This document shows positions 10,182-19,403 of a DNA stretch of 43,170 bases, one piece after another. Positions within the stretch are counted from its first letter, which is position 1; each line of letters opens with the position of its first letter. This DNA comes from Pseudanabaena sp. M53BS1SP1A06MG (GTDB lineage Bacteria; Cyanobacteriota; Cyanobacteriia; Pseudanabaenales; Pseudanabaenaceae). The notes beneath the pieces were generated by a model. The model saw only the letters and a list, made by a program, of their open reading frames with translations, ran no database searches and was not told where the DNA came from. The position numbers and the translations under genes are program-made. Location: contig JADBWH010000001.1 of the NCBI GenBank assembly GCA_020404105.1, forward strand, positions 1 to 43,170, written 5' to 3'.

Positions 10182-10940
10182 TTATAAATTATGGATAACT
10201 GCCAAGCCCTTAAATTTGGGTTTAGCAAAATAATAACCTTGAAATAGTTCTATCCCAAAAGATTGTAAAATCGTTAACTCTTCATAGGTTTCTACACCTT
10301 CAGCAATAACCTTAATGGCTAGTTCTTTACATACTTGAATGATCCCCTTTACAATTGCTTGACGGTTCTTGTTATGGGAAATATTTCTAATTAAACCCAT
10401 ATCTAACTTGACGAGATCAGGTTGAAAATCAGCTAATAAGTTAAGTCCAGAATAGCCTGCACCAAAATCATCGATCGCCGTCAAAAATCCTGTATCTCGA
10501 TAATATTGAATAATTTCATGCAGATGGACATAATCGGTTATTTTTTCACATTCAGTAAATTCAAAGATGATCTGTTTTACAGAAAATCCAAAGGTTTCGG
10601 CTGCATCAATTGTTGTGCGAATACATAATTCGGGTCGATAAACTGCATTGGGTAAAAAATTAATACTAATAAAGGAATCAATATTTAGATACGCACCAAA
10701 TTGCACTGCTTTGACACGGCAAGCCTGATCAAATCGGTAGCGATTTGCATCATTAATAAGTCCTAAAATTTCTCCAGAAGGTTCTCCGTTTATGCCTCTT
10801 ACTAGTGCTTCTTGAGCAAAAATTTTTTTGGATGTAGTATCAACGATTGGCTGAAATGCCATTGTGAAGTCAAACCCCAACCCTGCACCTTTTGTACATT
10901 CCCAACAGCCAATTGATTTATATTCTTGGTCATCTTTCAT
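10182..10940 (-). CDS. EAL-domain cyclic-di-GMP phosphodiesterase
   Basis: A 252-residue stand-alone EAL domain, which hydrolyses c-di-GMP to pGpG. Every metal and catalytic residue class is visible: Glu44 of EALVRG, Asn94 (ISINFLPN), Glu127 (FEFTE), Asp157-Asp158 of the DDFGAGYSGL motif, Lys178 (VKLD), Glu214 (EGVET) and Gln234 (FQGYYFAKP). It should therefore be active. There is no GGDEF, PAS or membrane segment. The N-terminus has two cysteines (GCWECTKG) that could sense redox or bind metal (inference). The gene stands alone between two gene-poor stretches. c-di-GMP controls motility and phototaxis in related cyanobacteria, which fits the many histidine kinases nearby. Confidence 0.93.
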   Translation of the reverse strand: MKDDQEYKSIGCWECTKGAGLGFDFTMAFQPIVDTTSKKIFAQEALVRGINGEPSGEILGLINDANRYRFDQACRVKAVQFGAYLNIDSFISINFLPNAVYRPELCIRTTIDAAETFGFSVKQIIFEFTECEKITDYVHLHEIIQYYRDTGFLTAIDDFGAGYSGLNLLADFQPDLVKLDMGLIRNISHNKNRQAIVKGIIQVCKELAIKVIAEGVETYEELTILQSFGIELFQGYYFAKPKFKGLAVIHNL

Positions 10941-11903
10941 TTCGTTCTACCTAAATCACCTTAGTCTAGCTATTGCTTTAACAATCCAGAATTTGCCATA
11001 CGATATTACATTCTTTCTCGATACTATGCGTCAGAAGTCTATCTTTTTTTATCAGGTTTACATTGAAAGAACCGAAGTCAATACGCCAAATACTTGTAGA
11101 GAATCCTATTCGTTTTGAGTTTGAGTGGCTTGTCATGAAGAATTTTAAGACTAGAGGCAAAAGAGAACTACTGGGCATAGTAAGTAATCTCTAACTCGGA
11201 ATCATGGTCAGAAGCAACACTCACAAAATCACTATTTTCTAACCTCAAAGCTTATATATGGATAGAATGCCGCCAATAAATCCTTTAGCTGAATATATGT
11301 ATCGGAAAAGTGAAAACAAAAATATAGTGTTTCCCCTGATTGGTGCTGAAAACTTTTTGAGGTCTTATTTGAGATTTTATTCAGGCAAATTGATCTCTTT
11401 AAATAGCCTATTTACAAGGCTTTTAGTAAAAGCTGTTAAAATACGTCTTAGTTTAAGAATACGACATAATGCGGGTTTCCATACTTTTCTGCACCACGAA
11501 GGTTTTGCCCAATCTATTAGGGAAAAAAGGGAATTAACAACCTTTCTTGTCTAGTTAGCCCGCATCCAAATAGATTGAAAAATTGTTACAGCACTTTTCT
11601 CTTTATTAAGATGTATAGGCAGACCCGAATTATTTGGAAATGTTTGGATTTGTGGCAGCATAACCCGAATGTTTACGCTTCCACAAACCCTTTAGGATTG
11701 CTATATCTTTACAATCTTCTTCATAAATGACTCTTTCCAAGGGAGATGTGATCGCCAAATTTTTATAAAAAGAAATGCTTATATTTTGCGGACAAATTAG
11801 CACTAATAGCATTACAATAAATTAGTAAATGGGGGAATAAAATCATAATAATTACCTAAATAATGTAGACAATTTAAACCTAATCTGGCTGAGGTAAAGC
11901 AAG

Positions 11904-12035
11904 ATGTTAGTTAAGTTGGATGATGCCCAAAGTCTCGGATCTATAGTTGTTGACAAGCAAACTAAGATTGACTTTCTTACAGCGCTTTATGCTGTTACGA
12001 ATCCCAGAGAAATGCTAGAAATTTTTACTTTGTAG
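11904..12035 (+). CDS. Possible 43-residue protein
   Basis: ATG 11904 to TAG 12033-12035 with GAGG nine bases upstream (11891-11894). The translation starts MLVKLDDAQSLGSIVVDKQT and ends AVTNPREMLEIFTL. It looks more protein-like than the other short frames here and may be a small gene or the remnant of a larger one. No family is recognised. Confidence 0.28.
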   Translation: MLVKLDDAQSLGSIVVDKQTKIDFLTALYAVTNPREMLEIFTL

Positions 12036-12234
12036 CACTCTTAAACATTCTTCTATATCATTTATCAATCTAGTGAAATATGGGTTGGTTTCTCCGCTTT
12101 TAAAGGAGACAACAACCTCTATACCTAGAGTGCTTGAAAATCGATATATAGATGCAAAGTAGATAGTGGAGAAGGGGAGGGAAAAGCTTCTACGTTAAGG
12201 ATGCCTCAACACATTAATTTACAAATATATTTGC

Positions 12235-12240
12235 AGGAGG
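12235..12240 (+). promoter_or_regulatory. Strong ribosome binding site of the first hybrid kinase
   Basis: AGGAGG lies six bases before ATG 12247, which fixes the start. Confidence 0.75.
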
Positions 12241-12246
12241 AAATTT

Positions 12247-15075
12247 ATGAATGATCACAATCTGAAACCTAATAATAAACTCAATCAATCTAGTCGAACA
12301 GGATTTCTTTCTATCCCTTTACGATCACTTATCGTGATACCCTTTGTTCTGCAAACATTTGTGGCTGTGGGGCTTACTGCTTGGCTATCGTTACGAAATG
12401 GAAGAGAAGCGGTAAATAATGTTGCCTCTCAACTACGGACTGAAGCAAGTAATAATCTTGAAAACCAATTTAAGAACTATTTTGAACAGTTATATGCTCT
12501 TTTTGATCTTATAGCTGCTGATCTTGCTAATGAGCAATCTTATTTTGATGATATATCTAGTTTAGATAAGTACCTATTGAATGTTCTAAATATTTCACCC
12601 AGTGGACTCTGGCAGATTGGAAAACCCAATGGAGATTTTATCCTATATCAAAAATTAGAAGATGGTCAGAACATAGTCAAGATTCGCGATCAATCGACAG
12701 TGCCCAATCGGTTTGTCTATAAAATTAATCCTCAAGGGCAGCGTACGGATTTAATTGCCAAAGAAAAATTTGATCCTCGCGATCGCCCTTGGTATAAAAA
12801 GGCTGTCAAAGATCAAAAAGCTAGTTGGACTGAGATCTTTTCTCTAGTACGTTCTCAAAAACCTGCATTGGGAATAAGCATGAGCCAACCATTGTATCGA
12901 AATGCTAATCAACAGGATTTGCTTGCGGTCGTAAGCGTAACTTTAGATCTAGAAAATCTTACTCGTGTCATCAAACAACCAGATCTTCAAATTACCAAAA
13001 ACAGTCAGATATTTGCAATTGAACGTAAAACTGGAGATTTACTTGCCAGTTCTAGGATCTCGCAACCCTTCACTATTAATGGAAATAAAGCAGTTAAAAT
13101 CCAAGCTTCTCAAAGTCAAGATTATCTACTTCAATCTACAATGAAGCGTTTAACTGTCGGCTCGCAAGGAATTCAAGAGATTTCGGTGAGACAACAACTA
13201 GATTTTGATCTTGATGGCAAAAAACAGTTTGTGGAAGTTTTTCCCATTAAAGAGCAACGCGGTATTGACTGGATCATTGTCCTAGTCGTACCTGAAGATG
13301 ATTTTATGGAGAAAATAAACGAAAATACTACTTTTACTATATTTCTTTGTCTGCTCACCTTGTTGGCTGCTACTGGCATTGGAGTCTTTAGTTCACGTTT
13401 AATCGTTGAACCAATGAAAAAACTAACGACTGCTGCTAAGGCGATCACTGAAGGCGAATTAGAACAGGAAGTAAATACCCATGGAATTTTAGAAGCAGAA
13501 GTTTTGGCTAAAGCCTTTAATAAGATGTCATTACAACTTAAAGAATCATTTGAGATATTAGAGCAAAGAGTTGCAGATAGAACCCTTGCCTTAAGTCAGG
13601 CTAAAGAAATTGCTGATAATGCCAATCAAGCCAAAAGTGAATTCTTAGCAAGTATGAGCCATGAGCTACGTACACCCCTCAATGGTATTTTAGGCTATAC
13701 ACAAATTCTTAGTCGCTCGAAGACAATCAACACAAAAGAACGCCAAGGGATTGATATTATTCATCAATGCGGTTCTCACCTGTTAACCCTTATTAATGAC
13801 ATTTTAGATTTATCTAAAATAGAAGCGCGTAAGATAGAAATCACTTCGCATGAGATTCATTTGCAATCCTTTTTGATGGGTGTAGTTGAGATTTGTCGAT
13901 TACGAGCAGAGAAAAAAGGGATTCAATTTATTGTTGACTTAGAAGAAGATTTGCCTGAGGGTATTGTTATTGACGATAAGCGGCTACGCCAAGTGTTAAT
14001 TAACCTAATTGGTAATGCCATTAAATTTACTGATCAAGGGAATGTCACTCTTAGTATCCAAGATTTAAGTTCTCAAAATATTTCAAATCAAATATCTTCA
14101 AGCTCTGAGCAATCTGCTATATCTACTCAAGTATTACTACGTTTTCAAGTAAAAGATACAGGAATTGGTATCGATAATTGTTATCAAGAAAAAATCTTTG
14201 ATGCTTTTGAACAGGTTGGCAACAATAAACGACATGTGGAAGGCACAGGTTTAGGTTTGTCAATCAGTCAAAGACTTATCGGTTTATTGGGAAGTCGAAT
14301 TGAAGTTAGTAGCGAATTAGGGAAAGGTAGTACTTTTAGCTTTGATTTATTTTGTGAAACTACTAATAGTTTTGAACAGAAGATATTTGCTAAAAATGGT
14401 AGTCAAATAATAGGATATGAAGGTGAACCTCGGCACTTACTAGTTGTAGATGATCGTTGGGAAAATCGTTCGGTACTTGTTAATTTTTTGACAGCCATCG
14501 GTTTTGAAGTTGATGAAGCAGAGAATGGGCTAGAAGCTTTAACTAAAATCAGTCAGTACTCTTATGATCTAATCATTACAGATATTATTATGCCAGTTAT
14601 GGATGGCTTTGAGCTTTTGACGAAAATCCGTAATAGTGATGCACTTAAGGACTTAGTTGTGATCGTATCTTCAGCATCAGTATCAGATGAAGAGCAACAA
14701 AAAACTGAAGAACTGGGCGGTAATGATTTCTTAGCAAAACCTATCGATGCTGACTATTTATTAGAGTTAATTTCTAAGCATTTACAACTAATATGGCAAT
14801 ATGAGGAGACAAAAAATTCTTCTGACTTTATAAAAAATCAATCCACTGATCTGGAGATAATTGCACCGCCATCTGAGGATCTACTTATTCTCTTAGGATT
14901 ATCCCAAAAGGGAATGTTTATTAAGTTTACTCAATATCTAGAATTAATTAGCCAAAAGAGTGATCGCTACCAACCTTTTATTCATCAATTAACCCAAATG
15001 GCAATGGAATTTGAAGATGAATTAATTGAGAGTACTATTCTTAAATATCTTGAATTGGGTAAGTTTAATGTTTAA
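12247..15075 (+). CDS. Membrane hybrid histidine kinase (Cache-HAMP-HisKA-HATPase-REC)
   Basis: A 942-residue sensor kinase. A first membrane helix (about 27-49) and a second (about 362-384) enclose a periplasmic dCache-like sensor with the FDPRDRPWYKKA motif. A HAMP linker follows, then the dimerisation helix with phospho-acceptor His472 ([12 protein letters not shown]), N-box Asn590, G1 box DTGIGID (637), F box and GTGLGLSIS. The receiver has Asp735/Asp736, phospho-acceptor Asp779 and Lys831. The last 75 residues (PPSEDLLILLGLSQKG onward) form a helical tail that often follows receivers in cyanobacterial kinases. It probably senses a small ligand outside the membrane. The next gene is a soluble hybrid kinase on the same strand 190 bases on, with a repeat element between them. 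Confidence 0.93.
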   Translation: MNDHNLKPNNKLNQSSRTGFLSIPLRSLIVIPFVLQTFVAVGLTAWLSLRNGREAVNNVASQLRTEASNNLENQFKNYFEQLYALFDLIAADLANEQSYFDDISSLDKYLLNVLNISPSGLWQIGKPNGDFILYQKLEDGQNIVKIRDQSTVPNRFVYKINPQGQRTDLIAKEKFDPRDRPWYKKAVKDQKASWTEIFSLVRSQKPALGISMSQPLYRNANQQDLLAVVSVTLDLENLTRVIKQPDLQITKNSQIFAIERKTGDLLASSRISQPFTINGNKAVKIQASQSQDYLLQSTMKRLTVGSQGIQEISVRQQLDFDLDGKKQFVEVFPIKEQRGIDWIIVLVVPEDDFMEKINENTTFTIFLCLLTLLAATGIGVFSSRLIVEPMKKLTTAAKAITEGELEQEVNTHGILEAEVLAKAFNKMSLQLKESFEILEQRVADRTLALSQAKEIADNANQAKSEFLASMSHELRTPLNGILGYTQILSRSKTINTKERQGIDIIHQCGSHLLTLINDILDLSKIEARKIEITSHEIHLQSFLMGVVEICRLRAEKKGIQFIVDLEEDLPEGIVIDDKRLRQVLINLIGNAIKFTDQGNVTLSIQDLSSQNISNQISSSSEQSAISTQVLLRFQVKDTGIGIDNCYQEKIFDAFEQVGNNKRHVEGTGLGLSISQRLIGLLGSRIEVSSELGKGSTFSFDLFCETTNSFEQKIFAKNGSQIIGYEGEPRHLLVVDDRWENRSVLVNFLTAIGFEVDEAENGLEALTKISQYSYDLIITDIIMPVMDGFELLTKIRNSDALKDLVVIVSSASVSDEEQQKTEELGGNDFLAKPIDADYLLELISKHLQLIWQYEETKNSSDFIKNQSTDLEIIAPPSEDLLILLGLSQKGMFIKFTQYLELISQKSDRYQPFIHQLTQMAMEFEDELIESTILKYLELGKFNV

Positions 15076-15083
15076 TCCTATTT

Positions 15084-15166
15084 TGGTACTCATGCAATGT
15101 AACTGCGTTGCGTTCGATTCGCGACTGCAACACAATTACTAAAAAAATTACTTTGCATCGCCACCA
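15084..15166 (+). repeat. Palindromic element, family 1 (copy A)
   Basis: An 83-base element with imperfect terminal inverted repeats (TGGTACTCATGCAATGTAA at the left; complement of TTACTTTGCATCGCCACCA at the right), an internal inverted repeat ending GCAACACAATT and the linker ACTAAAAAAATTAC. It is shared with 18672-18756 and 39683-39765. This copy's internal palindrome is the most degraded. Confidence 0.8.
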
Positions 15167-15265
15167 ATTGCTATAAATTTTTATTAATAATTTTAGAAAT
15201 TTATCTTAAAAAAGTAGAATAAATCTAATAGAAGAACAAAATTAATATAAACAAGAGATAAACAA

Positions 15266-16993
15266 ATGTTCGTGGATTCACCTAGTGAAAGATTTTTAAT
15301 TTTGATAGTTGATGATGAACAAGCAAATCTCAATGTTGTTATGGAAATCCTCAGTGATGAAGGATATGACATAGCGATCGCAAATAATGGAGAACGTGCT
15401 CTAAGATTGCTATCTCGAGAAATTCCCGATCTAATATTGTTAGATGTACATATGCCTAAACTGGATGGATTTCAATTATGTAACATAATCAAGAATAATG
15501 ATCAAACCAGTCAAATACCTGTGATTTTTATGACAGCCTCAATGGATGTAGATAGTAAAATTAGAGGGTTTGAGTCAGGCGCAGTAGACTACATTACGAA
15601 GCCATTTAATGAAAGAGAGTTAGTTGTCCGAATTAAAACACATTTGCAAATTAGAGACCTATCAAAGAATTTAGAGCGTGAGGTAATCAAACAACAAAAT
15701 ATTGCTGAGCAACTTGAACAAAAATTAATTGCTCTCCAGCAAGCTGATGAAAAAATACGCCAACAGAATGAAAAGTTAACTCTAGTTAACCTTCAATTAA
15801 CTCAAGTTTCAAGACTTAAGGATGCATTTTTAGCAAATATGAGTCATGAAATTCGTACACCTCTAAATGCTATTTTAGGCATGGCAGAGGGACTAAAAAA
15901 TGGATCTTTAGGATCAATTAATGAGCATCAAATGCAAGCCTTAAATACTATTGATAACAGTGGATATCATTTACTGAAGCTAATCAATGATATTCTTGAC
16001 ATCTCCAAGATTGAATCAGGAGAACTTAAACTAAATTGTAAAAGTACTTCAATTAGAGAAGTTTGCGAATCAAGCCTTAACTTAGTTAATCTCAAGATAT
16101 TACAAAAGCGTCTCCAGATTATATCTATATTTCCTTCTGATCTACCCGATGTATATTTGGATGAAGTTCGGATTAAGCAGGTTTTAGTACATTTACTGAA
16201 CAATGCAATTAAATTCACTCCATCAGGAGGTAGTATTACCATAGAAGTCAATCAATTCACTTCAGATGTGCCAAATCCAAATGCAATTTTAGATGGATAT
16301 ATGAGAGTTTCTATAGTGGATACGGGGATCGGTATTGCTCCAGAAAATATCCAAAAGTTATTTCAGCCTTTCGTGCAAATAGATAGTGATTTTAATCGTA
16401 AATATCAAGGTACTGGATTAGGATTAGCATTTGTGAAGCAGGTAGTAGAATTACATGGAGGTAATGTAAGTGTAGTAAGTGATATCAATAAGGGAAGTTG
16501 TTTTGCTATTGAGTTACCTATAAATGCTTGTAGTCTATGTTCTAGTTACTCAAATATGCTTTCTCTGCAACAATCCAAAGGTCGTGAGACAATAGAAAAT
16601 CAACCTCAGGCATTATCATCTAGATCGTTTTTTTTCTTGTTAGTAGGTGAAAATAATGCAATTATGAATACCTATTTTAGCTATTTAGAGGCTAAGAGTT
16701 ATCGTCTATTTTGGGCAAAATCTTGGCAACAAGCGATCGAGTATGTTCGTTTATCCCAACCTGATTTGATAGTTATTGATGTTCAACTTTCGGGCATGCC
16801 TGCCTTGGATGGCATTAGCCAAATTCAGTCAGAGTCTATTACTAAAAATATTCCCATAATTGCCATGTCAGATTCGGGAGATTTGGTTGATCGCGATCGC
16901 TATTTGGCAGCAGGAGTCAGTGATTATTTAGTTAAACCAATTAAGATCGCGCAACTTCTTAATTATATTCAGCAGCGTTTAGAGGTTAAGTGA
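15266..16993 (+). CDS. Soluble hybrid kinase (REC-HisKA-HATPase-REC)
   Basis: A 575-residue protein with no membrane helix. The N-terminal receiver is complete (Asp16/Asp17, acceptor Asp60, Lys112). A coiled coil (about 130-182) leads to HisKA with His194 ([12 protein letters not shown]), the N box (Asn312/Asn313), DTGIGIA (352) and GTGLGLAFV. The C-terminal receiver (about 455-573) keeps acceptor Asp505 and Lys557, but its acidic pocket reads GENN (only Glu462), and the usual Thr is Ser535, so Mg binding may be weakened. The architecture matches the kinase at 25166-26797, a clear paralogue. A receiver in front of the kinase core suggests it is switched by another kinase rather than by a direct signal (inference). 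Confidence 0.92.
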   Translation: MFVDSPSERFLILIVDDEQANLNVVMEILSDEGYDIAIANNGERALRLLSREIPDLILLDVHMPKLDGFQLCNIIKNNDQTSQIPVIFMTASMDVDSKIRGFESGAVDYITKPFNERELVVRIKTHLQIRDLSKNLEREVIKQQNIAEQLEQKLIALQQADEKIRQQNEKLTLVNLQLTQVSRLKDAFLANMSHEIRTPLNAILGMAEGLKNGSLGSINEHQMQALNTIDNSGYHLLKLINDILDISKIESGELKLNCKSTSIREVCESSLNLVNLKILQKRLQIISIFPSDLPDVYLDEVRIKQVLVHLLNNAIKFTPSGGSITIEVNQFTSDVPNPNAILDGYMRVSIVDTGIGIAPENIQKLFQPFVQIDSDFNRKYQGTGLGLAFVKQVVELHGGNVSVVSDINKGSCFAIELPINACSLCSSYSNMLSLQQSKGRETIENQPQALSSRSFFFLLVGENNAIMNTYFSYLEAKSYRLFWAKSWQQAIEYVRLSQPDLIVIDVQLSGMPALDGISQIQSESITKNIPIIAMSDSGDLVDRDRYLAAGVSDYLVKPIKIAQLLNYIQQRLEVK

Positions 16994-16996
16994 AAG

Positions 16997-17032
16997 CCTC
17001 ACCCTCTATCTGTAAACAGATAAAGGGTGAGG
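16997..17032 (+). terminator. Stem-loop after the second kinase
   Basis: CCTCACCCTCTATCTG (16997-17012) pairs with CAGATAAAGGGTGAGG (17017-17032) around a TAAA loop, with one mismatch, directly after the kinase stop. The stem is strong but no T run follows, so it may be a transcript-end stabiliser or repeat rather than a classical terminator. Confidence 0.5.
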
Positions 17033-17041
17033 GATGGGATA

Positions 17042-17094
17042 TATAGCGCTTTTCAAACAATCCTCTGTACTTCACTAGACTGAAAAACGTTATA
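17042..17094. repeat. Short TATAGCG palindromic element (degenerate copy)
   Basis: A 53-base element with ends TATAGCGCTTTTCA and the complement of TGAAAAACGTTATA (12 of 14 paired). The ends match those of the 105-base element at 22693-22797, so it looks like an internally deleted relative. Confidence 0.55.
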
Positions 17095-17280
17095 AGCGTA
17101 TTTATCTTGGTATAAAATTTCTAAGATATCTAAAATAATCTTGTGCTTGGTAAATAAAGGCACAAATGACCGAAGTGGTAAAAATTGCATGGTGATTCTT
17201 ACCATTTTTCGTGTTCGATGAACTGACGTTAACTTACAATAAGTGGGTTGGCATTGTGTACTATCTGATGCGTGAAACTT

Positions 17281-17895
17281 ATGCGCGATCGCCAATATAT
17301 CCCTAAATATATTCTTTTCTATAAACCCTATGGTGTGCTCTGCCAGTTTACGAGTGATGCTACATCACCACGCCCTACTTTAAAAGAATATATTGATATC
17401 CCTGAAGTTTATTCCGTTGGTCGCTTGGATTTTGATAGCGAAGGATTGCTGCTCATGACCAATGATGGAAAATTAAAGCATCGCTTAATAGACCCGCAGT
17501 TTGAACATCCAAGAACTTATTGGGTACAAGTGGAAAGAATTCCCACAGAAAATGCATTGCAACAATTGCGGGATGGTGTGCTAATTCAAGGTTATCGGAC
17601 TAAGCCTGCGATTGCAAAATTATTTGACTCTGACCCAGATTTACCCCCACGTAATCCGCCGATTCGATTTCGATCAGTTATTCCTACGGCATGGATTGAG
17701 TTAACTCTCACGGAAGGGAAAAATCGTCAGGTGCGGAAGATGACCGCTGCTGTAGGATTCCCGACGCTGCGACTGGTACGTGTAGCGATCGCTCATTTAC
17801 GTTTAGATAACCTGAATGTGGGAGAATGGCGCAATTTAACTGAGCGTGAGTTACAAGAACTCCGATTGAAAGTGTTGCCGCGCCGCCGCCGTTAA
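17281..17895 (+). CDS. rluE: rRNA pseudouridine synthase, RluE type
   Basis: A 204-residue protein from ATG 17281 (a GTG at 17272 would add three residues; neither has a good ribosome site). It opens with [15 protein letters not shown], without the S4 domain of RsuA/RluB, as in RluE, which makes the single pseudouridine at 23S position 2457 in E. coli. Catalytic Asp50 lies in [17 protein letters not shown], and the C-terminal [15 protein letters not shown] motif is intact. It ends with a basic PRRRR tail. Its 3' end overlaps the opposite-strand lipoate ligase gene by 45 bases, so the two are convergent. The RluE substrate assignment is by family only. Confidence 0.9.
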   Translation: MRDRQYIPKYILFYKPYGVLCQFTSDATSPRPTLKEYIDIPEVYSVGRLDFDSEGLLLMTNDGKLKHRLIDPQFEHPRTYWVQVERIPTENALQQLRDGVLIQGYRTKPAIAKLFDSDPDLPPRNPPIRFRSVIPTAWIELTLTEGKNRQVRKMTAAVGFPTLRLVRVAIAHLRLDNLNVGEWRNLTERELQELRLKVLPRRRR

Positions 17896-18549
17896 GCTCC
17901 TGATTAATTCTGCACTTAAATTTTGATGCTGATTCTGCAATAGTTCTTCACATCCGACGATGGGAACTTTGGTTTGAAATAGTTCTGTTAATATGTGATG
18001 GTCAGGAGCGATCGCAATGGAGCCATGTTGTAAGACGGAATTGCGACGATAAACTTGAGCACTACCAACTAGTTTCCTCCCATCAGCAATTATTAAATCT
18101 GCGTTAGTGGCTGTAGAAAAACAACTGGGATTATGGATATATCCACGTCCTGACTGTCCGTAGGTAATGGGAATTCCTAATTGGGCAAAACCTGTGATCA
18201 GAAATTCACAAATATATTCATAAATTTCACGGTGCGATCTCTTTTTGCCGTCTAATTCCACATTAGTAATGACAGCATAGGTTAGATCACCTTTATGCAA
18301 GACTGCTCTACCACCACTAGGGCGACGGACAATATCAAGCTGATGTTGTTGGGCAATCTCATGCCAGCGATCAGGATATTTCTGTTGATGGAAACCGAGG
18401 GAGATGGCAGCTGGTGTCCATTGATAAAATCTTAGAATTGATGGAGTTTGCGGATTGTTACTATGTCGATCAAGTAAATCATTGTCTAGAGCCATATGCA
18501 GATCTCCCGATGACTCAGAATAGGGGACGATATGCCATGACTTGCTCAT
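17851..18549 (-). CDS. Lipoate-protein ligase / octanoyltransferase family protein (LplA-like)
   Basis: A 232-residue protein of the biotin/lipoate A/B ligase fold. It has the family signature [11 protein letters not shown] (75-85), the acyl-contacting lysine in [11 protein letters not shown] (Lys159), and the strand [10 protein letters not shown]. Such enzymes attach lipoate or octanoate to the E2 or H proteins of 2-oxoacid dehydrogenases and the glycine cleavage system. Sequence alone does not tell a ligase (LplA) from an octanoyltransferase (LipM), and I see no separate C-terminal accessory domain. It is convergent with rluE, with a 45-base overlap of coding ends, and sits alone on its strand. 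Confidence 0.85.
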   Translation of the reverse strand: MSKSWHIVPYSESSGDLHMALDNDLLDRHSNNPQTPSILRFYQWTPAAISLGFHQQKYPDRWHEIAQQHQLDIVRRPSGGRAVLHKGDLTYAVITNVELDGKKRSHREIYEYICEFLITGFAQLGIPITYGQSGRGYIHNPSCFSTATNADLIIADGRKLVGSAQVYRRNSVLQHGSIAIAPDHHILTELFQTKVPIVGCEELLQNQHQNLSAELIRSLTAAARQHFQSEFL

Positions 18550-18579
18550 ATAGTTGTTTTAAATAACTTACAGATAGGC

Positions 18580-18626
18580 TTCGACTTTGATCAGTCTTCG
18601 GGGTAATCTAGCTGAGCGAAGTCGAA
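18580..18626. repeat. Inverted repeat TTCGACTT...AAGTCGAA
   Basis: TTCGACTTTGATCAG (18580-18594) pairs imperfectly with CTGAGCGAAGTCGAA (18612-18626), just upstream of the lipoate ligase start. Repeats built on TTCGACTTCGCTCAG are widespread in cyanobacterial intergenic DNA. Confidence 0.6.
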
Positions 18627-18671
18627 ACTGTAGTTTTTATTAGAATTATCAATATCTTTGAATTAAATTTT

Positions 18672-18756
18672 TGGGGTATTGCTGCAAAGTAATTTTTTTA
18701 GTAATTGTGTTGCGGGCGCTTCGCGCCCGCAACACAATTACATTGAATGACTACCA
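18672..18756 (-). repeat. Palindromic element, family 1 (copy B)
   Basis: An 85-base copy in inverted orientation. Its inner palindrome is perfect: a 17-base arm at 18703-18719, loop TTC, and arm at 18723-18739. The terminal repeats are TGCTGCAAAGTAATT on the left and the complement of TTACATTGAATGACTACCA on the right. Arm substitutions relative to copy C (39683-39765) are matched on both sides of the stem. Confidence 0.82.
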
Positions 18757-18791
18757 TTTTGGGTGATGCAGCAAAGCTGCATCACCCAAAA
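18757..18791 (-). terminator. Terminator of the YbjN-like gene
   Basis: A perfect 16-base stem (TTTTGGGTGATGCAGC and its complement, loop AAA) lies 12 bases past the stop of the minus-strand gene at 18803 and ends in T residues on that strand. It abuts repeat copy B. Confidence 0.75.
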
Positions 18792-18802
18792 TCTATGCTT
18801 TC

Positions 18803-19267
18803 TTAAGCACTAAAGTTTTCTTTTAGAAATTCGTCATTATCATCAGCGATCGCTGCCACAATGGTGATGATACGCGAAATCTCCGCAGGTGAGAGATCTT
18901 CGACAGAGCGAGAAGCCAAAACTAATACCTTATCATTTTGAATTGCATATCTTGCTTCAAAGGTATCTGTAGCATTCTTTTCTAGCAGCCATCGAGTTAG
19001 CTTTGCCTCATTTTTGAAAGGGGCATTTAATACGGTCGAAAAGACGGTAAATGTATCACTTGGTTCAGTTCCAGTGATATTGACTACTACTTCTATAGTG
19101 CCATATTGGAATTTCCACGTATCCTCTGTCTGGTTTTCTAGAGCTGAGTTATCAGCATCCATAGTAGCAATAACAGTTTGGATGGTTTGCACAATATGAC
19201 TAGTTGTTGGTGCAAAACTAGATTCTGCTTCTACAGGAGATATTGGCGATTCTGTTGTGAAGGTCAT
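18803..19267 (-). CDS. YbjN-domain protein
   Basis: A 154-residue acidic protein. The pattern WKFQYGTIEVVVNITG, then FTVFSTVLNAPF, then LTRWLLEKNATDTFEARYAI, VLVLASRSVEDLSPAEI and the C-terminal IITIVAAIADD fits the YbjN family, which has a fold like type III secretion chaperones and is common in cyanobacteria. Its biochemical role is not known; E. coli YbjN affects motility and stress responses, and chaperone activity is a guess. About 35 N-terminal residues are low-complexity and probably disordered. The gene is followed by a strong terminator. The ABC ATPase gene lies upstream on the same strand, about 135 bases away. Confidence 0.75.
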   Translation of the reverse strand: MTFTTESPISPVEAESSFAPTTSHIVQTIQTVIATMDADNSALENQTEDTWKFQYGTIEVVVNITGTEPSDTFTVFSTVLNAPFKNEAKLTRWLLEKNATDTFEARYAIQNDKVLVLASRSVEDLSPAEISRIITIVAAIADDNDEFLKENFSA

Positions 19268-19403
19268 AGTGAATTATCTAGTTACTATCTGCCAATAGTG
19301 TATAGCAAACGTCAATCTTTTAGCGCTTTGCCATCTAGCAAAACGTTAATTTTTTGCTCAAAAATGTTGCTAGCAAAGGGTTTGCCAGAACATTCAATAA
19401 AAA

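Larger units (their letters stand above)
10941..12246. other. Gene-poor 1.3-kb stretch
   Basis: AT-rich DNA with only short frames that look unlike proteins. The sole candidate is the 43-codon frame listed at 11904-12035. The end of the stretch should hold the promoter of the following kinase. Inverted arms AGCACTC near 12035 and GAGTGCT near 12129 could define a regulatory or transcript-end structure, but the support is weak. Confidence 0.5.

Noticed and set aside
11258-11554. 98-codon plus-strand frame in the gene-poor stretch
   Set aside because: No ribosome site, no recognisable motif and a composition like translated AT-rich spacer. A minus-strand reading of the same region is also broken by stops.
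17053-17295. 80-codon minus-strand frame before rluE
   Set aside because: Its 3' end lies within the palindromic element at 17042-17094 and its 5' end overlaps the rluE start. It has no family and no ribosome site.
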